Origin: CAYZQH01 sp050300015 | Lineage (GTDB): Bacteria > Pseudomonadota > Gammaproteobacteria > Pseudomonadales > Cellvibrionaceae | Reading direction: 5' to 3' | Length of the DNA: 64,000 nt | NCBI GenBank assembly: GCA_050300015.1 | Contig: JBNKWZ010000016.1 | Location: forward strand, 1 to 64,000 | Part shown: positions 17,637 through 27,360 of the stretch, in pieces | How the letters are laid out: every line of letters begins with the position of its first letter | How positions within the stretch are numbered: the first letter of the stretch is position 1 | Notes under the pieces: model-generated | Database searches by the model: none | What the model was told of the DNA's origin: nothing | The model's input: the letters and a program-made list of their open reading frames with translations, nothing else | Position numbers and translations under genes: made by a program

Positions 17637-19463
17637 ATGCCTCAAATACAATTGTTAAGCCCGCGTCTGGCCAACCAAATTGCCGCCGGCGAGGTGGTAG
17701 AGCGCCCCGCGTCGGTGATTAAAGAACTTTTGGAAAACGCCATTGATGCTGGTGCCACGCAAGTGGATGTCGAAATAGAAAACGGCGGTATCAAGCTGAT
17801 GCGCGTGCGTGACAATGGTTGCGGTATCGGCAAGGACGACTTGAGCCTGGCGCTTTCACGTCATGCCACCAGTAAAATCACTATATTGGACGACTTGGAA
17901 GCCGTGGCCACTTTGGGGTTTCGCGGTGAGGCTTTGGCCAGTATCAGCTCCGTCTCACGCCTCACCCTGGTGAGTCATACTGAAGGTCAGGCGTGCGCGG
18001 CCTCGGTGAGTGCAGAGGGGCGTGATATGCACACCGAAATCAAGCCGGCAGCGCACCCGATTGGTACCTCGGTGGAGGTGCGAGATTTGTTTTTCAATAC
18101 GCCCGCACGGCGCAAATTTTTGCGAACGGAAAACACCGAGACCAACCGTATCGAAGAGATATTCAAGCGCCTGGCTCTGTCGAACTTTGGCGTTGGCCTG
18201 TCGTTTAAAAACAACGGTCGCGTGATACATGCTTGGCGTCCAGCGCAGTCGCAGGCGGAGCAGGCGCGGCGCGTGGCCCAAGTGTGCGGCCCGGCTTTTA
18301 TGGATAACAGCGTTTACGTGGATTTTGAGCGTTCGGGGCTCAAACTTTGGGGTTGGGTTGCATTGCCGACCTTCTCGCGCAGCCAGGCAGACCTGCAACA
18401 TTTTTACGTGAACCACCGGGCGATCAAAGATAAGTTGGTGACCCACGCGGTGCGCCAGGCCTATCAAGATGTGCTGTATCACGGTCGGCATCCCGCGTAC
18501 GTCTTGTATTTAGAATTAGACCCGGCCACGGTGGACGTGAATGTTCACCCCACCAAGCATGAAGTGCGTTTTCGCGATTCGCGCTTGGTGCACGATTTTT
18601 TGTTCAGCAGTTTGCATCGCGCACTGGCGGACGTTCGCCCCAGTGAGGTGCAGCAAGACCCAACCCCTGCATTTGCTCCGGATCGGCAGCAAGCTTTCGA
18701 GGCTACCGCACCCACCCAATCACCGATGAATTTCCACACGCCACGCGGGTTGTCCGACAGGCCCGTATTTGGTGCGGGCCAAGTGGCCGAACAAGTGCGC
18801 CAATACGCGACCCTAGGGCATGAACCTAGTGCTTCCTTTGCAGCGGGAGATGCCGACACGGCGACGTCAGACTCTGTGGTTCCACCTTTGGGATTTGCGG
18901 TTGCTCAGCTTAAAGGGGTGTTTATTCTCGCCGAGAACGACAAAGGCTTGGTTGTGGTGGATATGCATGCAGCGCACGAGCGCATTACCTACGAGCGTAT
19001 GAAATTACAATTTGAAGCCAGCGCCATTCAGTCGCAACCGCTGTTGGTCCCCCACAGTATCGCCGTCAGTGAGAAAGAAGCGAGTTTTGCTGAACAGAAT
19101 CCAGAGGTGTTTAGCCAGTTGGGCTTTGTGATTGAGCGTGCCGGCCCTGAGTCCTTAGTGATTCGACAGGTTCCTGTGGCGTTGAATAAAGCCGATGTGG
19201 AAACGCTGGTGCGAGATGTGCTGTCGGATCTTATTGAATATGGTGTGAGTACGCGAATCAAAAATCATATCAATGACATTTTGGGCACCATGGCCTGTCA
19301 TGGCAGTGTGCGTGCCAACCGTAAGCTCACCCTTCCAGAGATGAACGCCTTGCTGCGCGATATGGAAGTGACTGAGCGCAGCGGTCAGTGTAACCACGGG
19401 CGTCCCACCTGGGCCCAGGTGACTGTGGCGGAGCTAGACGGCCTGTTTATGCGAGGACAGTAA
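17637..19463 (+). CDS. mutL: DNA mismatch repair protein
   Basis: MutL couples MutS mismatch recognition to downstream nicking and UvrD unwinding. The GHKL ATPase domain (about 1-330) has the motifs ELLENAIDAGA, DNGCGI and the GFRGEALASI lid. A variable linker (about 335-415) rich in Pro, Ala and Gln follows, then the C-terminal dimerisation domain (from about residue 420). The endonuclease motif DQHA(X)2E(X)4E is not intact; the equivalent stretch reads VDMHAAHERITYE, which retains much of the pattern as in other gammaproteobacteria with a separate MutH-like or methyl-independent system. At 608 residues it is of normal length. It starts 27 bp after amiC and ends 1 bp before the miaA start. 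Confidence 0.95.
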   Translation: MPQIQLLSPRLANQIAAGEVVERPASVIKELLENAIDAGATQVDVEIENGGIKLMRVRDNGCGIGKDDLSLALSRHATSKITILDDLEAVATLGFRGEALASISSVSRLTLVSHTEGQACAASVSAEGRDMHTEIKPAAHPIGTSVEVRDLFFNTPARRKFLRTENTETNRIEEIFKRLALSNFGVGLSFKNNGRVIHAWRPAQSQAEQARRVAQVCGPAFMDNSVYVDFERSGLKLWGWVALPTFSRSQADLQHFYVNHRAIKDKLVTHAVRQAYQDVLYHGRHPAYVLYLELDPATVDVNVHPTKHEVRFRDSRLVHDFLFSSLHRALADVRPSEVQQDPTPAFAPDRQQAFEATAPTQSPMNFHTPRGLSDRPVFGAGQVAEQVRQYATLGHEPSASFAAGDADTATSDSVVPPLGFAVAQLKGVFILAENDKGLVVVDMHAAHERITYERMKLQFEASAIQSQPLLVPHSIAVSEKEASFAEQNPEVFSQLGFVIERAGPESLVIRQVPVALNKADVETLVRDVLSDLIEYGVSTRIKNHINDILGTMACHGSVRANRKLTLPEMNALLRDMEVTERSGQCNHGRPTWAQVTVAELDGLFMRGQ

Positions 19464-19464
19464 C

Positions 19465-20430
19465 TTGAGCGACCGTTTGCCCCTGGCTATTGCGGTTATG
19501 GGCCCTACGGCCTCGGGGAAAACCGAGTTGGCCATCGGTTTACATGAGGCTCTGGGCGCTGAGCTGATCAGTGCCGATTCAGCGTTGGTATACCGCGGTA
19601 TGGATGTCGGCACGGCCAAACCGACTTTGGAAGAACAGACGCGCGCGCCTCACCGTCTGATTGATATTCGGGACCCCTCAGAATCCTACAGTGCCGCCGA
19701 TTTTGCACGCGACGCCCGAGGTGAAATTCAGGCCATTGCGGCGATGGGCAAAATACCATTGGTGGTGGGCGGCACTATGCTGTACTTTAAGGCGCTATTG
19801 GAAGGGCTTTCACCGATGCCAAAAGTGCCCAAAGGTCTGCGTGAGACGATTGAGGCGGAGGCTTTAAATAAAGGTTGGCCTGCTTTACACGCGGAACTTG
19901 AAGCGGTAGACCCTGAGACTGCGGCGCGATTGCACCCAAATCATTCGCAACGTATTTGTCGGGCCTTGGAGGTTTATCGGGCCAGTGGCCGGCCATTGAG
20001 CCATTGGCAAGCGCAAAAAACGGATGGCTTATTAACAGAATTTCGATGGCTTCAGTTGGCTGTTGCACCACAGCAGCGCAGTATTTTGCACCAAAGAATC
20101 GCCCTTCGATTCGACAAAATGCTAGAAAGCGGCTTTATTGAAGAGGTAAGGCCGCTTTTTGAGCGAGAAGACTTGCACCTCGGGTTGCCCGCCATGAAGT
20201 CAGTGGGTTACCGGCAGGCGTGGGAATACCTTGCTGGTGAGATCGGTTATGATGAAATGCGCGACAAAGGCATCGCCGCAACTCGGCAATTGGCTAAACG
20301 GCAATTGACGTGGTTGAGGGGTTGGCATGATTTGAGCTGGGTAAACACGCTGGACGAAAAAGGCCGGTTGCTTAAATCTGATGAAATTTTAGCGAAAGCC
20401 TTGAATATTATTGGTGAAACAACCCTATAA
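19465..20430 (+). CDS. miaA: tRNA dimethylallyltransferase
   Basis: MiaA transfers the dimethylallyl group to N6 of A37 in tRNAs reading UNN codons. The P-loop GPTASGKTE lies near residues 13-21, followed by the substrate-binding Asp and Thr region ISADSALVYRGMDVGTAKP and the tRNA-binding segment from about 130. The MKSVGYRQAWEYL motif is typical. At 321 residues it is complete. The start is a TTG with GAGGAC 6 bp upstream, 1 bp after the mutL stop, and matches the family N-terminus. hfq follows after about 110 bp, as in E. coli and Pseudomonas. Confidence 0.96.
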   Translation: MSDRLPLAIAVMGPTASGKTELAIGLHEALGAELISADSALVYRGMDVGTAKPTLEEQTRAPHRLIDIRDPSESYSAADFARDARGEIQAIAAMGKIPLVVGGTMLYFKALLEGLSPMPKVPKGLRETIEAEALNKGWPALHAELEAVDPETAARLHPNHSQRICRALEVYRASGRPLSHWQAQKTDGLLTEFRWLQLAVAPQQRSILHQRIALRFDKMLESGFIEEVRPLFEREDLHLGLPAMKSVGYRQAWEYLAGEIGYDEMRDKGIAATRQLAKRQLTWLRGWHDLSWVNTLDEKGRLLKSDEILAKALNIIGETTL

Positions 20431-20542
20431 TGGCTTTGGCCAAGCAATGTTGCATCTGGCCTGTTTTGTCTGTTACGCACGCTTAGGCTTGTTGTCTCAA
20501 CAAGCAACCCTTGATACTAACATCCTAATAAGGAGAATTCTC

Positions 20543-20803
20543 ATGTCAAAAGGGCACAGTCTACAAGACCCTTACCTTAACGTGTTGCGCAAAGAACGCA
20601 TTCCTGTATCCATCTATTTGGTCAATGGCATTAAATTGCAGGGTCAAGTGGAATCGTTTGATCAGTTTGTGGTGTTGTTAAAAAATACCGTGAGTCAAAT
20701 GGTGTACAAGCACGCTATCTCAACCGTTGTACCTTCTCGACCCGTGCGCGTCCCGATGTTAAATCCTGATGCGACTGGCGAAGAAGGCGAAGCCGAGGAT
20801 TAG
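20543..20803 (+). CDS. hfq: RNA chaperone Hfq
   Basis: Hfq forms the hexameric Sm-like ring that pairs small RNAs with mRNAs. The Sm1 region with the QDPYLN proximal-face residues and the Sm2 motif KHAIST are present. The C-terminal tail is short and acidic (ends TGEEGEAED), as in Pseudomonas-type Hfq. The protein is 86 residues long from the ATG at 20543, which has a strong AAGGAG site 8-13 bp upstream. The same frame extends 132 bases further back, but that part runs through the end of miaA and the spacer and is not part of Hfq. Confidence 0.97.
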   Translation: MSKGHSLQDPYLNVLRKERIPVSIYLVNGIKLQGQVESFDQFVVLLKNTVSQMVYKHAISTVVPSRPVRVPMLNPDATGEEGEAED

Positions 20804-20809
20804 TTTTAC

Positions 20810-22111
20810 TTGTTTTTTGATCGCCCAGACTCCGGTGAGCTTGCGGTTTTGGTTCACTTGGAGTTATCCGCTGCCGAACATAAAGAAGATCCGCGAGAGT
20901 TTGAAGAGCTGGTGTTATCCGCAGGTGGTGATCCAGTCGCCACTTTGAACGGCGCACGTGCGGCACCGAACGCCCGGTTTTTTGTGGGTACCGGTAAACT
21001 CGATGAATTGAGAGCACTCGTGGATGAGCACGATGCCGAGCTCGTTATCTTTAATCACACGCTTTCCCCCAGCCAGGAGCGCAACCTTGAGCATGAGCTC
21101 AAGTGTCGGGTGCTCGACAGAACGGGGTTGATTCTCGATATATTTGCGCAGCGTGCCAGAACCCATGAGGGCAAGTTGCAGGTAGAGCTCGCCCAATTGC
21201 ACCATATGTCCACCCGCCTGATCCGCGGCTGGACGCATTTGGAGCGCCAAAAAGGGGGTATTGGCTTACGTGGGCCGGGTGAAACGCAGTTGGAGACGGA
21301 CCGTCGATTGCTGCGCGCACGTATCAGTACCTTGCGTCGTCGTCTTGAAAAAGTGCGCAAGCAACGCGAACAAGGTCGTCGCTCTCGAAGTCGAGCAGAC
21401 ATTCCCACCGTGTCGTTGGTGGGTTACACCAACGCTGGCAAATCCACATTGTTCAATGCCGTGACCGAATCCGACGTCTACGTGGAGGATCAGCTGTTTG
21501 CGACATTGGACCCAACCATGCGCCGTATCGAGTTGGATCAAGTGGGGGCCGCGGTACTGGCCGATACCGTGGGTTTTATCAGCCACCTTCCGCACCGTTT
21601 GGTGGAAGCCTTTAGGGCGACACTGGAAGAAGCCGCCAGTGCTGATCTGTTGCTGCATGTGGTAGATGCCTATGCCGAAGAACGCCATCGCAATATCGAC
21701 CAGGTGAACGAGGTGCTCGAAGAAATCGATGCGCATCAAATACCGACGCTGATGGTGTACAACAAAACCGATTTGCTTGGGGATATGCCTCCCAGGTTAG
21801 ATCGCAATGATCAGGGCAAACCCGTGGCGGTGTGGCTCTCTGCGCAAAAGCGAAAGGGGCTGGACCTATTGCATCAGGCCATTGCTGAGCTCTTATGTGA
21901 GCGTGTGTTTCTGGGGCGAGTGCGCTTAGGTAGTCACCTTGGGCGTCTGCGTGCGCGGCTGCACAATGCCAATGCGGTGGTGGATGAGCATTACCTGGAA
22001 GACGGTACTTGTGAGTTGGAGCTGCGATTGCCGGAGGCGGATTTGAACCGCATTTTGGCTGCCGAGGCCGTTAATCGCGACGATTTAACTTGGGACAGCA
22101 ACGCCGCTTAG
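20810..22111 (+). CDS. hflX: Ribosome-associated GTPase HflX
   Basis: HflX is a GTPase that splits stalled or heat-damaged 70S ribosomes. The N-terminal HflX-specific domain (about 1-185) contains LSPAQERNLE-like sequence and the glycine-rich GGIGLRGPGETQLE linker. The G domain has GYTNAGKST (G1), DTVGF (G3) and NKTD (G4). At 433 residues it is full length. The start is a TTG 6 bp after the hfq stop; the N-terminus FDRPDSGELAVLVH matches E. coli HflX, so the unusual start is well supported. Coupled translation with hfq is likely. Confidence 0.94.
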   Translation: MFFDRPDSGELAVLVHLELSAAEHKEDPREFEELVLSAGGDPVATLNGARAAPNARFFVGTGKLDELRALVDEHDAELVIFNHTLSPSQERNLEHELKCRVLDRTGLILDIFAQRARTHEGKLQVELAQLHHMSTRLIRGWTHLERQKGGIGLRGPGETQLETDRRLLRARISTLRRRLEKVRKQREQGRRSRSRADIPTVSLVGYTNAGKSTLFNAVTESDVYVEDQLFATLDPTMRRIELDQVGAAVLADTVGFISHLPHRLVEAFRATLEEAASADLLLHVVDAYAEERHRNIDQVNEVLEEIDAHQIPTLMVYNKTDLLGDMPPRLDRNDQGKPVAVWLSAQKRKGLDLLHQAIAELLCERVFLGRVRLGSHLGRLRARLHNANAVVDEHYLEDGTCELELRLPEADLNRILAAEAVNRDDLTWDSNAA

Positions 22112-22343
22112 CGTCAGGCAACAATTTCATAAAAACAGTGGCCCTAATAAAACCGCCGAAGAGTTTGTCCGTATCACACTCATACAAGCATGTTTCATGC
22201 ACCTGTTCTTGGGGCGACGGTGTTTTTCATCGCGCAGTTGTCCTAGAATGTCGCGCTTACTGATCTCTTTCACCGGTTTGACTGCAGTCAGGGTTAAACA
22301 ATGAAAGGGATAGGAGCGAATAGTAACCAATTGGAGCGAAATG

Positions 22344-23504
22344 ATGGCCTGGAATGAACCGGGTAATAAGAACAACGACCCCTGGGGGGATCGCAAGCGT
22401 GGCCAGCAAGAGGGGCCGCCAGATCTAGACGATATTTTAAAAAATACGTTTGGCAAATTGTTCAAAGGGGGGAAGGGCGGCGGCACCGGTGGTGGCGGCA
22501 GCAGTGCAGGTGGTGTGCCCTCGTGGTTACTGCCTTTGGTGTTGGTGGCGGCCGTATTGTATTACGTCTTTCTCGGTCTTGGCGTGGTCAACGAGCAGGA
22601 GCGTGCCGTGATTTTACGCTTTGGTAAGTTCAGCGAGGTCAAAGGCCCAGGGATTCGTTGGAATCCGCCCTATATTGACAAGGTTTTTACAGAAAATGTC
22701 ACCCGCGTGCGAACTTGGACCACCAAGGAGCAAATGCTGACCAAAGACCTTAATATTGTCGACATTAAACTGTCAGTACAGTATGTCATTGATGCCCCGA
22801 AAGATTTCGTTCTGAACGTCAAAAGCCCTGAACAAAGCTTGCATCAAGCAGCCAATAGCGCCCTTCGCCATGTGGTGGGGTCCACGGTGATGCACGAGGT
22901 GCTCACAGAAGGCCGTAGTCGTCTTGCCGTAGACGTGCAGGCAAGGCTGCAAGAGTACTTGTCCAGTTACACCACGGGTATTTTGATTGAAAAAGTCAAC
23001 GTGGAAGATACCAACCCGCCCTCCCAGGTACAGCGCGCCTTTGATGATGTGATTCGAGCACGTGAAGACGAAGAGCGTTTCAAAAATGAAGCACAAGCTT
23101 ACGCAAACGAGCGCATCCCGAATGCCCGAGGTAAGGCTCAGCGGATGGTGGAAGAAGCCATGGCCTATCGTGAAGAAGTGATAGCCAAGGCCGAAGGTGA
23201 GGCTGAACGTTTCAGCTTACTGTTGGGCGAGTATCAGCGGGCGCCCGAGGTAACGCGTCGTCGCTTGTATATTGAAACCATGCAAAGCGTTTTGGAAAAC
23301 AGCTCCAAAATCGTGATGGATATCGAAAATGGTAACAACATGATGTACCTCCCCATGGACAAGATTATTGAAGCGGGCGAAAAGTCGTCCGCTAGGCGCA
23401 ACCTAAGCTCGATGGACAATATGGACGAGCTGGCGTCGCGTGTTGCTGAACGCGTGATTAAGGAAGCCGAAGCCCGCAACAGTCGTCGAAGGGAGGGTCG
23501 CTAA
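22344..23504 (+). CDS. hflK: FtsH protease modulator HflK
   Basis: HflK pairs with HflC in a large SPFH-family assembly on the periplasmic face that encloses FtsH and modulates its proteolysis. A Gly-rich cytoplasmic N-terminus (with GPPDLDDILKN) is followed by one membrane segment (about 56-76), then the SPFH/band 7 domain and a long helix with ERFKNEAQAYANE and VIAKAEGEAERF. Two ATGs occur in tandem; the second (22344) gives the standard MAWNEPGN start and a better 5-7 bp distance from GGAG. It overlaps hflC by 1 base. Confidence 0.95.
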   Translation: MAWNEPGNKNNDPWGDRKRGQQEGPPDLDDILKNTFGKLFKGGKGGGTGGGGSSAGGVPSWLLPLVLVAAVLYYVFLGLGVVNEQERAVILRFGKFSEVKGPGIRWNPPYIDKVFTENVTRVRTWTTKEQMLTKDLNIVDIKLSVQYVIDAPKDFVLNVKSPEQSLHQAANSALRHVVGSTVMHEVLTEGRSRLAVDVQARLQEYLSSYTTGILIEKVNVEDTNPPSQVQRAFDDVIRAREDEERFKNEAQAYANERIPNARGKAQRMVEEAMAYREEVIAKAEGEAERFSLLLGEYQRAPEVTRRRLYIETMQSVLENSSKIVMDIENGNNMMYLPMDKIIEAGEKSSARRNLSSMDNMDELASRVAERVIKEAEARNSRRREGR

Positions 23505-24385
23505 TGTCTCCTAGAGCTTTTGTTTATGCCACCGCGGCACTGTTGGTGTTTTTGGTGGGTGCGCAGTCTGTTTACATTATTACTGAGATCGAACGCGCGG
23601 TGTTATTGCGCTTTGGTAAAGTTCACGATCCCGATGTGCCCACCGGGCTCCATATTAAAGTGCCGTTTATGGATGAAATCCGTCGGTTCGATGCGCGAGT
23701 GTTAACACTGGATGCCAGTGCCGAGCGGTTTTTAACCGTGGAGAAAAAGAGCATGCAGGTGGACTCCTTCGCTAAATGGCGTATCGTGGATGTTTCGCGC
23801 TATTACACTGCCACCAGTGGTGACCAAGTGACCGCAGAACGATTATTGTCACAACGCATCAATGAAGGGCTGCGCAATGAATTTGCCACGCGATCCTTGC
23901 AAGAAGTGGTCAGTGGCGAGCGTGATCAGTTGATGATCAACTTGTTGGAGCAGCTCAACAGTTTTATGGAAGACTCCATGGGCGTGCATGTGGTGGACGT
24001 GCGGGTCAAGCGCATTGATTTACCCGAAGAAGTGAGTGAGCCGGTGTTCAACCGTATGCGCGCTGAGCGAGAGCGCGAAGCCAAGGAGCATTTGGCCATC
24101 GGTCGTGAGCAGGCAGAAATCACCAAGGCAGAAGCCGATCGGGAAGTGACCGTTATTGAAGCCAACGCCTACCGAGATTCAGAAAAAATTCGCGGTGAGG
24201 GGGATGCCAAAGCGGCTGCCATTTACTCCAGTGCCTACGGTAAAGACCCTGAGTTCTATGCTTTTGTGCGCAGCTTGAATGCTTACAGGGCGTCCTTCGC
24301 TGGCAAAGAGGATGTGCTGCTTATGTCGCCAGACAGTGACTTCTTCCAGTTCTTTGGCTCACTTGAAGGTCGCGATAAGCGCTAG
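23504..24385 (+). CDS. hflC: FtsH protease modulator HflC
   Basis: The partner of HflK, of the SPFH/band 7 family. The N-terminal signal-anchor segment spans about residues 5-25. The band 7 domain covers about 20-190, and the helical tail includes REREAKEHLAIGREQAEITKAEADRE. At 293 residues it is normal. The ATG overlaps the hflK stop (TAATG). A strong terminator lies 150 bp downstream at 24536-24559. Confidence 0.95.
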   Translation: MSPRAFVYATAALLVFLVGAQSVYIITEIERAVLLRFGKVHDPDVPTGLHIKVPFMDEIRRFDARVLTLDASAERFLTVEKKSMQVDSFAKWRIVDVSRYYTATSGDQVTAERLLSQRINEGLRNEFATRSLQEVVSGERDQLMINLLEQLNSFMEDSMGVHVVDVRVKRIDLPEEVSEPVFNRMRAEREREAKEHLAIGREQAEITKAEADREVTVIEANAYRDSEKIRGEGDAKAAAIYSSAYGKDPEFYAFVRSLNAYRASFAGKEDVLLMSPDSDFFQFFGSLEGRDKR

Positions 24386-24535
24386 CCCCTGGTGGGTGTG
24401 GTTGTGGCGAGCTCACTGCCCGTGGCGGTGAGGACAGCCTATATCGCTTGAGGAATTCAAAGTAGGTGGACGCTTTTTTGACCAGCGGCCCCTTATAACC
24501 GTTCTCGCCGTCGCTAAACGGTGGTAGAATTCTGC

Positions 24536-24559
24536 AACCGGGCAGCGCCCGGTTTTTTT
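24536..24559 (+). terminator. Intrinsic terminator between hflC and yjeT-like gene
   Basis: The stem aaccgggc (24536-24543) pairs with gcccggtt (24547-24554), loop agc, followed by seven T (24553-24559). It ends only 21 bp before the most likely start of the DUF2065 gene, so it either closes the hfl transcript or attenuates entry into the downstream genes. Confidence 0.85.
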
Positions 24560-24580
24560 ATGTCGGACGTAAGTGTCGCT

Positions 24581-24766
24581 ATGTGGGACTCTATTATCAC
24601 CGCGCTGTGTTTGGTGTTTATCTTGGAAGGTATGGTGCCTTTTTTGTACCCCAGCCGCTGGCGTCAACTGGTGATTACTTTGGCTGCCACCAGTGATCGC
24701 AAACTCAGGATCATGGGGTTGGCGAGCATGTTGGTGGGACTCTGTTGCCTGCTCATAGCGACTTAA
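24581..24766 (+). CDS. DUF2065 small membrane protein (YjeT-like)
   Basis: A 61-residue protein with two hydrophobic segments (about 4-20 and 41-59) separated by the conserved LEGMVPFLYPSRWR stretch that is typical of DUF2065. Its function is unknown. The location between hflC and purA is the same as in E. coli yjeT. An in-frame ATG lies at 24560 directly after the terminator T run, but the family normally begins at the MW dipeptide, which is the ATG at 24581. No strong ribosome site is seen for either. Confidence 0.8.
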   Translation: MWDSIITALCLVFILEGMVPFLYPSRWRQLVITLAATSDRKLRIMGLASMLVGLCCLLIAT

Positions 24767-24856
24767 AACAAGGTGATTTAAAGCCCAGTGACCTGAACAA
24801 CGGGCTTAACGAGTAACTCAATCCGAAAAGCGACTGAATTCTAGAAGCGACCAATC

Positions 24857-26044
24857 ATGACCCAAACACCTGTCGAACGCTGGATGTTGCCTGATGGCAT
24901 CGAAGAAATACTGCCGCCTGAGGCTAGCAAAATAGATGCCTTGCGCCGCAGTGTGCTGGATGTTTTTGGCCGCTGGGGTTACGAGTTGACCATCCCGCCG
25001 ATGATGGAGTTTACCGACTCTTTATTGGTGGGCTTGGGCAAAGATGTGGACTTGCAAACGTTCAAAGTCACCGATCAGCTCTCGGGTCGTAGTATGGGCA
25101 TTCGTGCCGATATGACCCCGCAGGTGGCGCGCATGGATGCCCACAGTCTCAATCGTCATGGGGTTAACCGGTTGTGTTATTCCGGTCATGTTTTGAAAAC
25201 CCACACGCAAAATGCGTTGGAAATCAGAAGCCCCATTCAAGTGGGCGCAGAATTATTTGGAGAGCCTGGGCTTGACGCTGAGGTGGAAGTGGTTTCGATG
25301 CTGCTTGAGGCTTTGAAGCACGCCGCGGTGACCGATGTGTGTTTGGACCTTGGTCATGTGGGTATCTATCGTGCGATTATCGAAGTGTCCGAATTGACAT
25401 CTGAGCAAGAAGCCGAGCTTTTCACGCTATTGCAAGCCAAAGCCCATTCGGACATACAGCGCTTTGTTGACGAGCATGTTTCGGTGCCCAAGGTGGCCGA
25501 ATGGTTAAAAGCCTTGCCGCGTTTGTCTGGCGCGTTACCCATTCTTGATGCCGCACGTACGCAATTCGACGGCGCCCCCGATGAGGTGCTTGCGGCTTTG
25601 GATGAATTGCAAACCGTGGCGTCAGTGATTGTAGAGCGCTATCCCAGTGTGAATTTGTATTTTGATCTCAGCGAATTGAGTGGATATCACTACCAAACGG
25701 GCTTGGTGTTTGCGGCATTTGTGCCTGGAGTTGGTAGCGCCATTGTGCGCGGAGGGCGTTACGATCACATTGGAGAAGTATTTGGGCGTGCGCGATCGGC
25801 CATTGGTTTTACGGCCGATCTTGTTGCCATGAGTCGATTGAGTGGGCAGGCGGCGTTACAACCGGCCGCTATTTTTGCGCTCAATTCAGATTCACCCGCG
25901 TGGTGGCCAACCATTTCTCAATTGCGCGCCGATGGCGAGAGGGTGATCTGTGCCATGGCGGATCAAACTGAGCCATTGGCTCATCAAAATTGCGACCGTC
26001 AGCTGCTAGAGCGCGACGGTCAATTCGTGGTTCTGCCACTGTAA
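24857..26044 (+). CDS. hisZ: ATP phosphoribosyltransferase regulatory subunit
   Basis: HisZ is a catalytically inactive HisRS paralogue that activates the short form of HisG in the first step of histidine synthesis. It has the class II synthetase fold: motif 2-like region MGIRADMTPQVARMDAH, and the histidine-binding loop with YHYQTGLVFAAFVPG and GGRYDHIG. At 395 residues it lacks the anticodon-binding domain expected of a true HisRS. Its presence predicts a short HisG elsewhere on the chromosome. It is followed 26 bp later by purA, the order found in Pseudomonas. Confidence 0.94.
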   Translation: MTQTPVERWMLPDGIEEILPPEASKIDALRRSVLDVFGRWGYELTIPPMMEFTDSLLVGLGKDVDLQTFKVTDQLSGRSMGIRADMTPQVARMDAHSLNRHGVNRLCYSGHVLKTHTQNALEIRSPIQVGAELFGEPGLDAEVEVVSMLLEALKHAAVTDVCLDLGHVGIYRAIIEVSELTSEQEAELFTLLQAKAHSDIQRFVDEHVSVPKVAEWLKALPRLSGALPILDAARTQFDGAPDEVLAALDELQTVASVIVERYPSVNLYFDLSELSGYHYQTGLVFAAFVPGVGSAIVRGGRYDHIGEVFGRARSAIGFTADLVAMSRLSGQAALQPAAIFALNSDSPAWWPTISQLRADGERVICAMADQTEPLAHQNCDRQLLERDGQFVVLPL

Positions 26045-26070
26045 ATCATTGCATGAAAGAGTTAGAGCAA

Positions 26071-27360
26071 ATGGGGAAAAATGTTGTAGTGCTGGGCACC
26101 CAATGGGGTGATGAAGGCAAAGGCAAAATTGTTGACTTGCTCACTGAGCAAGTGCGTTACGTGGCGCGCTTTCAGGGTGGACACAACGCGGGTCATACAC
26201 TCGTGATCGAGGGTAAAAAAACAGTGCTGCATTTAATACCCTCCGGCATATTGCACGAGGGCGTTCACTGTTTGATTGGTAACGGGGTGGTATTGTCCCC
26301 CGATGCTTTGATGAAAGAGATGGCCGAGCTTGAAGCGCAAAATGTCCCCGTGAGAGAGCGATTACGCTTATCTCCAGCTTGTCCGTTAATTCTGGATTAC
26401 CACGTGGCGCTAGACCAAGCGCGAGAAACGGCCAAAGGGGATGCCAAAATTGGTACGACGGGCCGTGGTATTGGTCCCGCCTATGAAGACAAAGTGTCGC
26501 GACGCGGTTTACGCTTGGGTGACTTATTGAACCCGGTGAGCTTTGCCGCAAAGCTCAAAGACATTATGACCTATCATAATTTTGTGCTTGAACACTTTTA
26601 CAAAGCTGAACCAGTTAGTTATGAGGCGCAGCTGGAAAAAGCCATGACCATAGGCGAAGAACTCAAGCCATTGATTGCGGATGTCACCGATGTTTTACAC
26701 AACGCGCGCGAACAGGGTGAGCATATTCTGTTCGAAGGAGCACAAGGTTCCCTGCTGGATATCGACCATGGTACTTATCCTTTCGTGACATCCTCCAATA
26801 CCACTGCGGGTGGCACAGCAACAGGGTCTGGATTTGGCCCGCTTTATTTGGATTACGTGCTGGGGATTACCAAAGCTTATACCACGCGCGTGGGGTCGGG
26901 CCCTTTTCCAACAGAGCTTAGTTGCGAAGTGGGCGAACACTTGGGTGTTAAAGGTCACGAATTTGGCGCAACCACTGGACGAAAGCGCCGCACGGGCTGG
27001 TTTGATGCGGTGGCTTTGCGTCATGCGGTGCGTATTAACAGCATCAGCGGTATTTGTTTAACCAAACTTGATGTTTTGGACGGCTTACCCGAAGTTAAAG
27101 TGTGTGTGGGCTACCAAGATGCGGATGGTGTAAAGGTTGGAATACCCTGTGATGCGGAAGGCTGGAATTGCGTGAAACCGGTCTTTGAAACATTACCGGG
27201 TTGGAGTGAAAGCACCGTCGGTGCCACGTCCCTCGAACAGTTACCGGCGAATGCCTTAACCTATATTCGTCGCCTTGAAGAATTAATCGGCGCGCCGGTC
27301 GATATTATTTCGACGGGGCCCGATCGAGTCGAAACCATTGTGTTGCGCAGCCCATTTTGA
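26071..27360 (+). CDS. purA: Adenylosuccinate synthetase
   Basis: PurA joins IMP and aspartate with GTP in the first step from IMP to AMP. The N-terminal GTP-binding loop GTQWGDEGKGKIVD and the IMP-binding segments TTGRGIGPAYEDK and FEGAQGSLLDIDHGTYPFVTSSNT are intact. At 429 residues it is of normal length. An ATG at 26053 (MKELEQ) would add six residues; the ATG at 26071 matches the family and has an AGAG site 8 bp upstream. The gene ends the long co-directional block that starts at nnr. Confidence 0.97.
   Translation: MGKNVVVLGTQWGDEGKGKIVDLLTEQVRYVARFQGGHNAGHTLVIEGKKTVLHLIPSGILHEGVHCLIGNGVVLSPDALMKEMAELEAQNVPVRERLRLSPACPLILDYHVALDQARETAKGDAKIGTTGRGIGPAYEDKVSRRGLRLGDLLNPVSFAAKLKDIMTYHNFVLEHFYKAEPVSYEAQLEKAMTIGEELKPLIADVTDVLHNAREQGEHILFEGAQGSLLDIDHGTYPFVTSSNTTAGGTATGSGFGPLYLDYVLGITKAYTTRVGSGPFPTELSCEVGEHLGVKGHEFGATTGRKRRTGWFDAVALRHAVRINSISGICLTKLDVLDGLPEVKVCVGYQDADGVKVGIPCDAEGWNCVKPVFETLPGWSESTVGATSLEQLPANALTYIRRLEELIGAPVDIISTGPDRVETIVLRSPF

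Noticed and set aside
20411..20542. N-terminal extension of the hfq frame
   Set aside because: It covers the miaA end and spacer; Hfq proteins start at MSKGHSLQDPYLN, which has a strong ribosome site.
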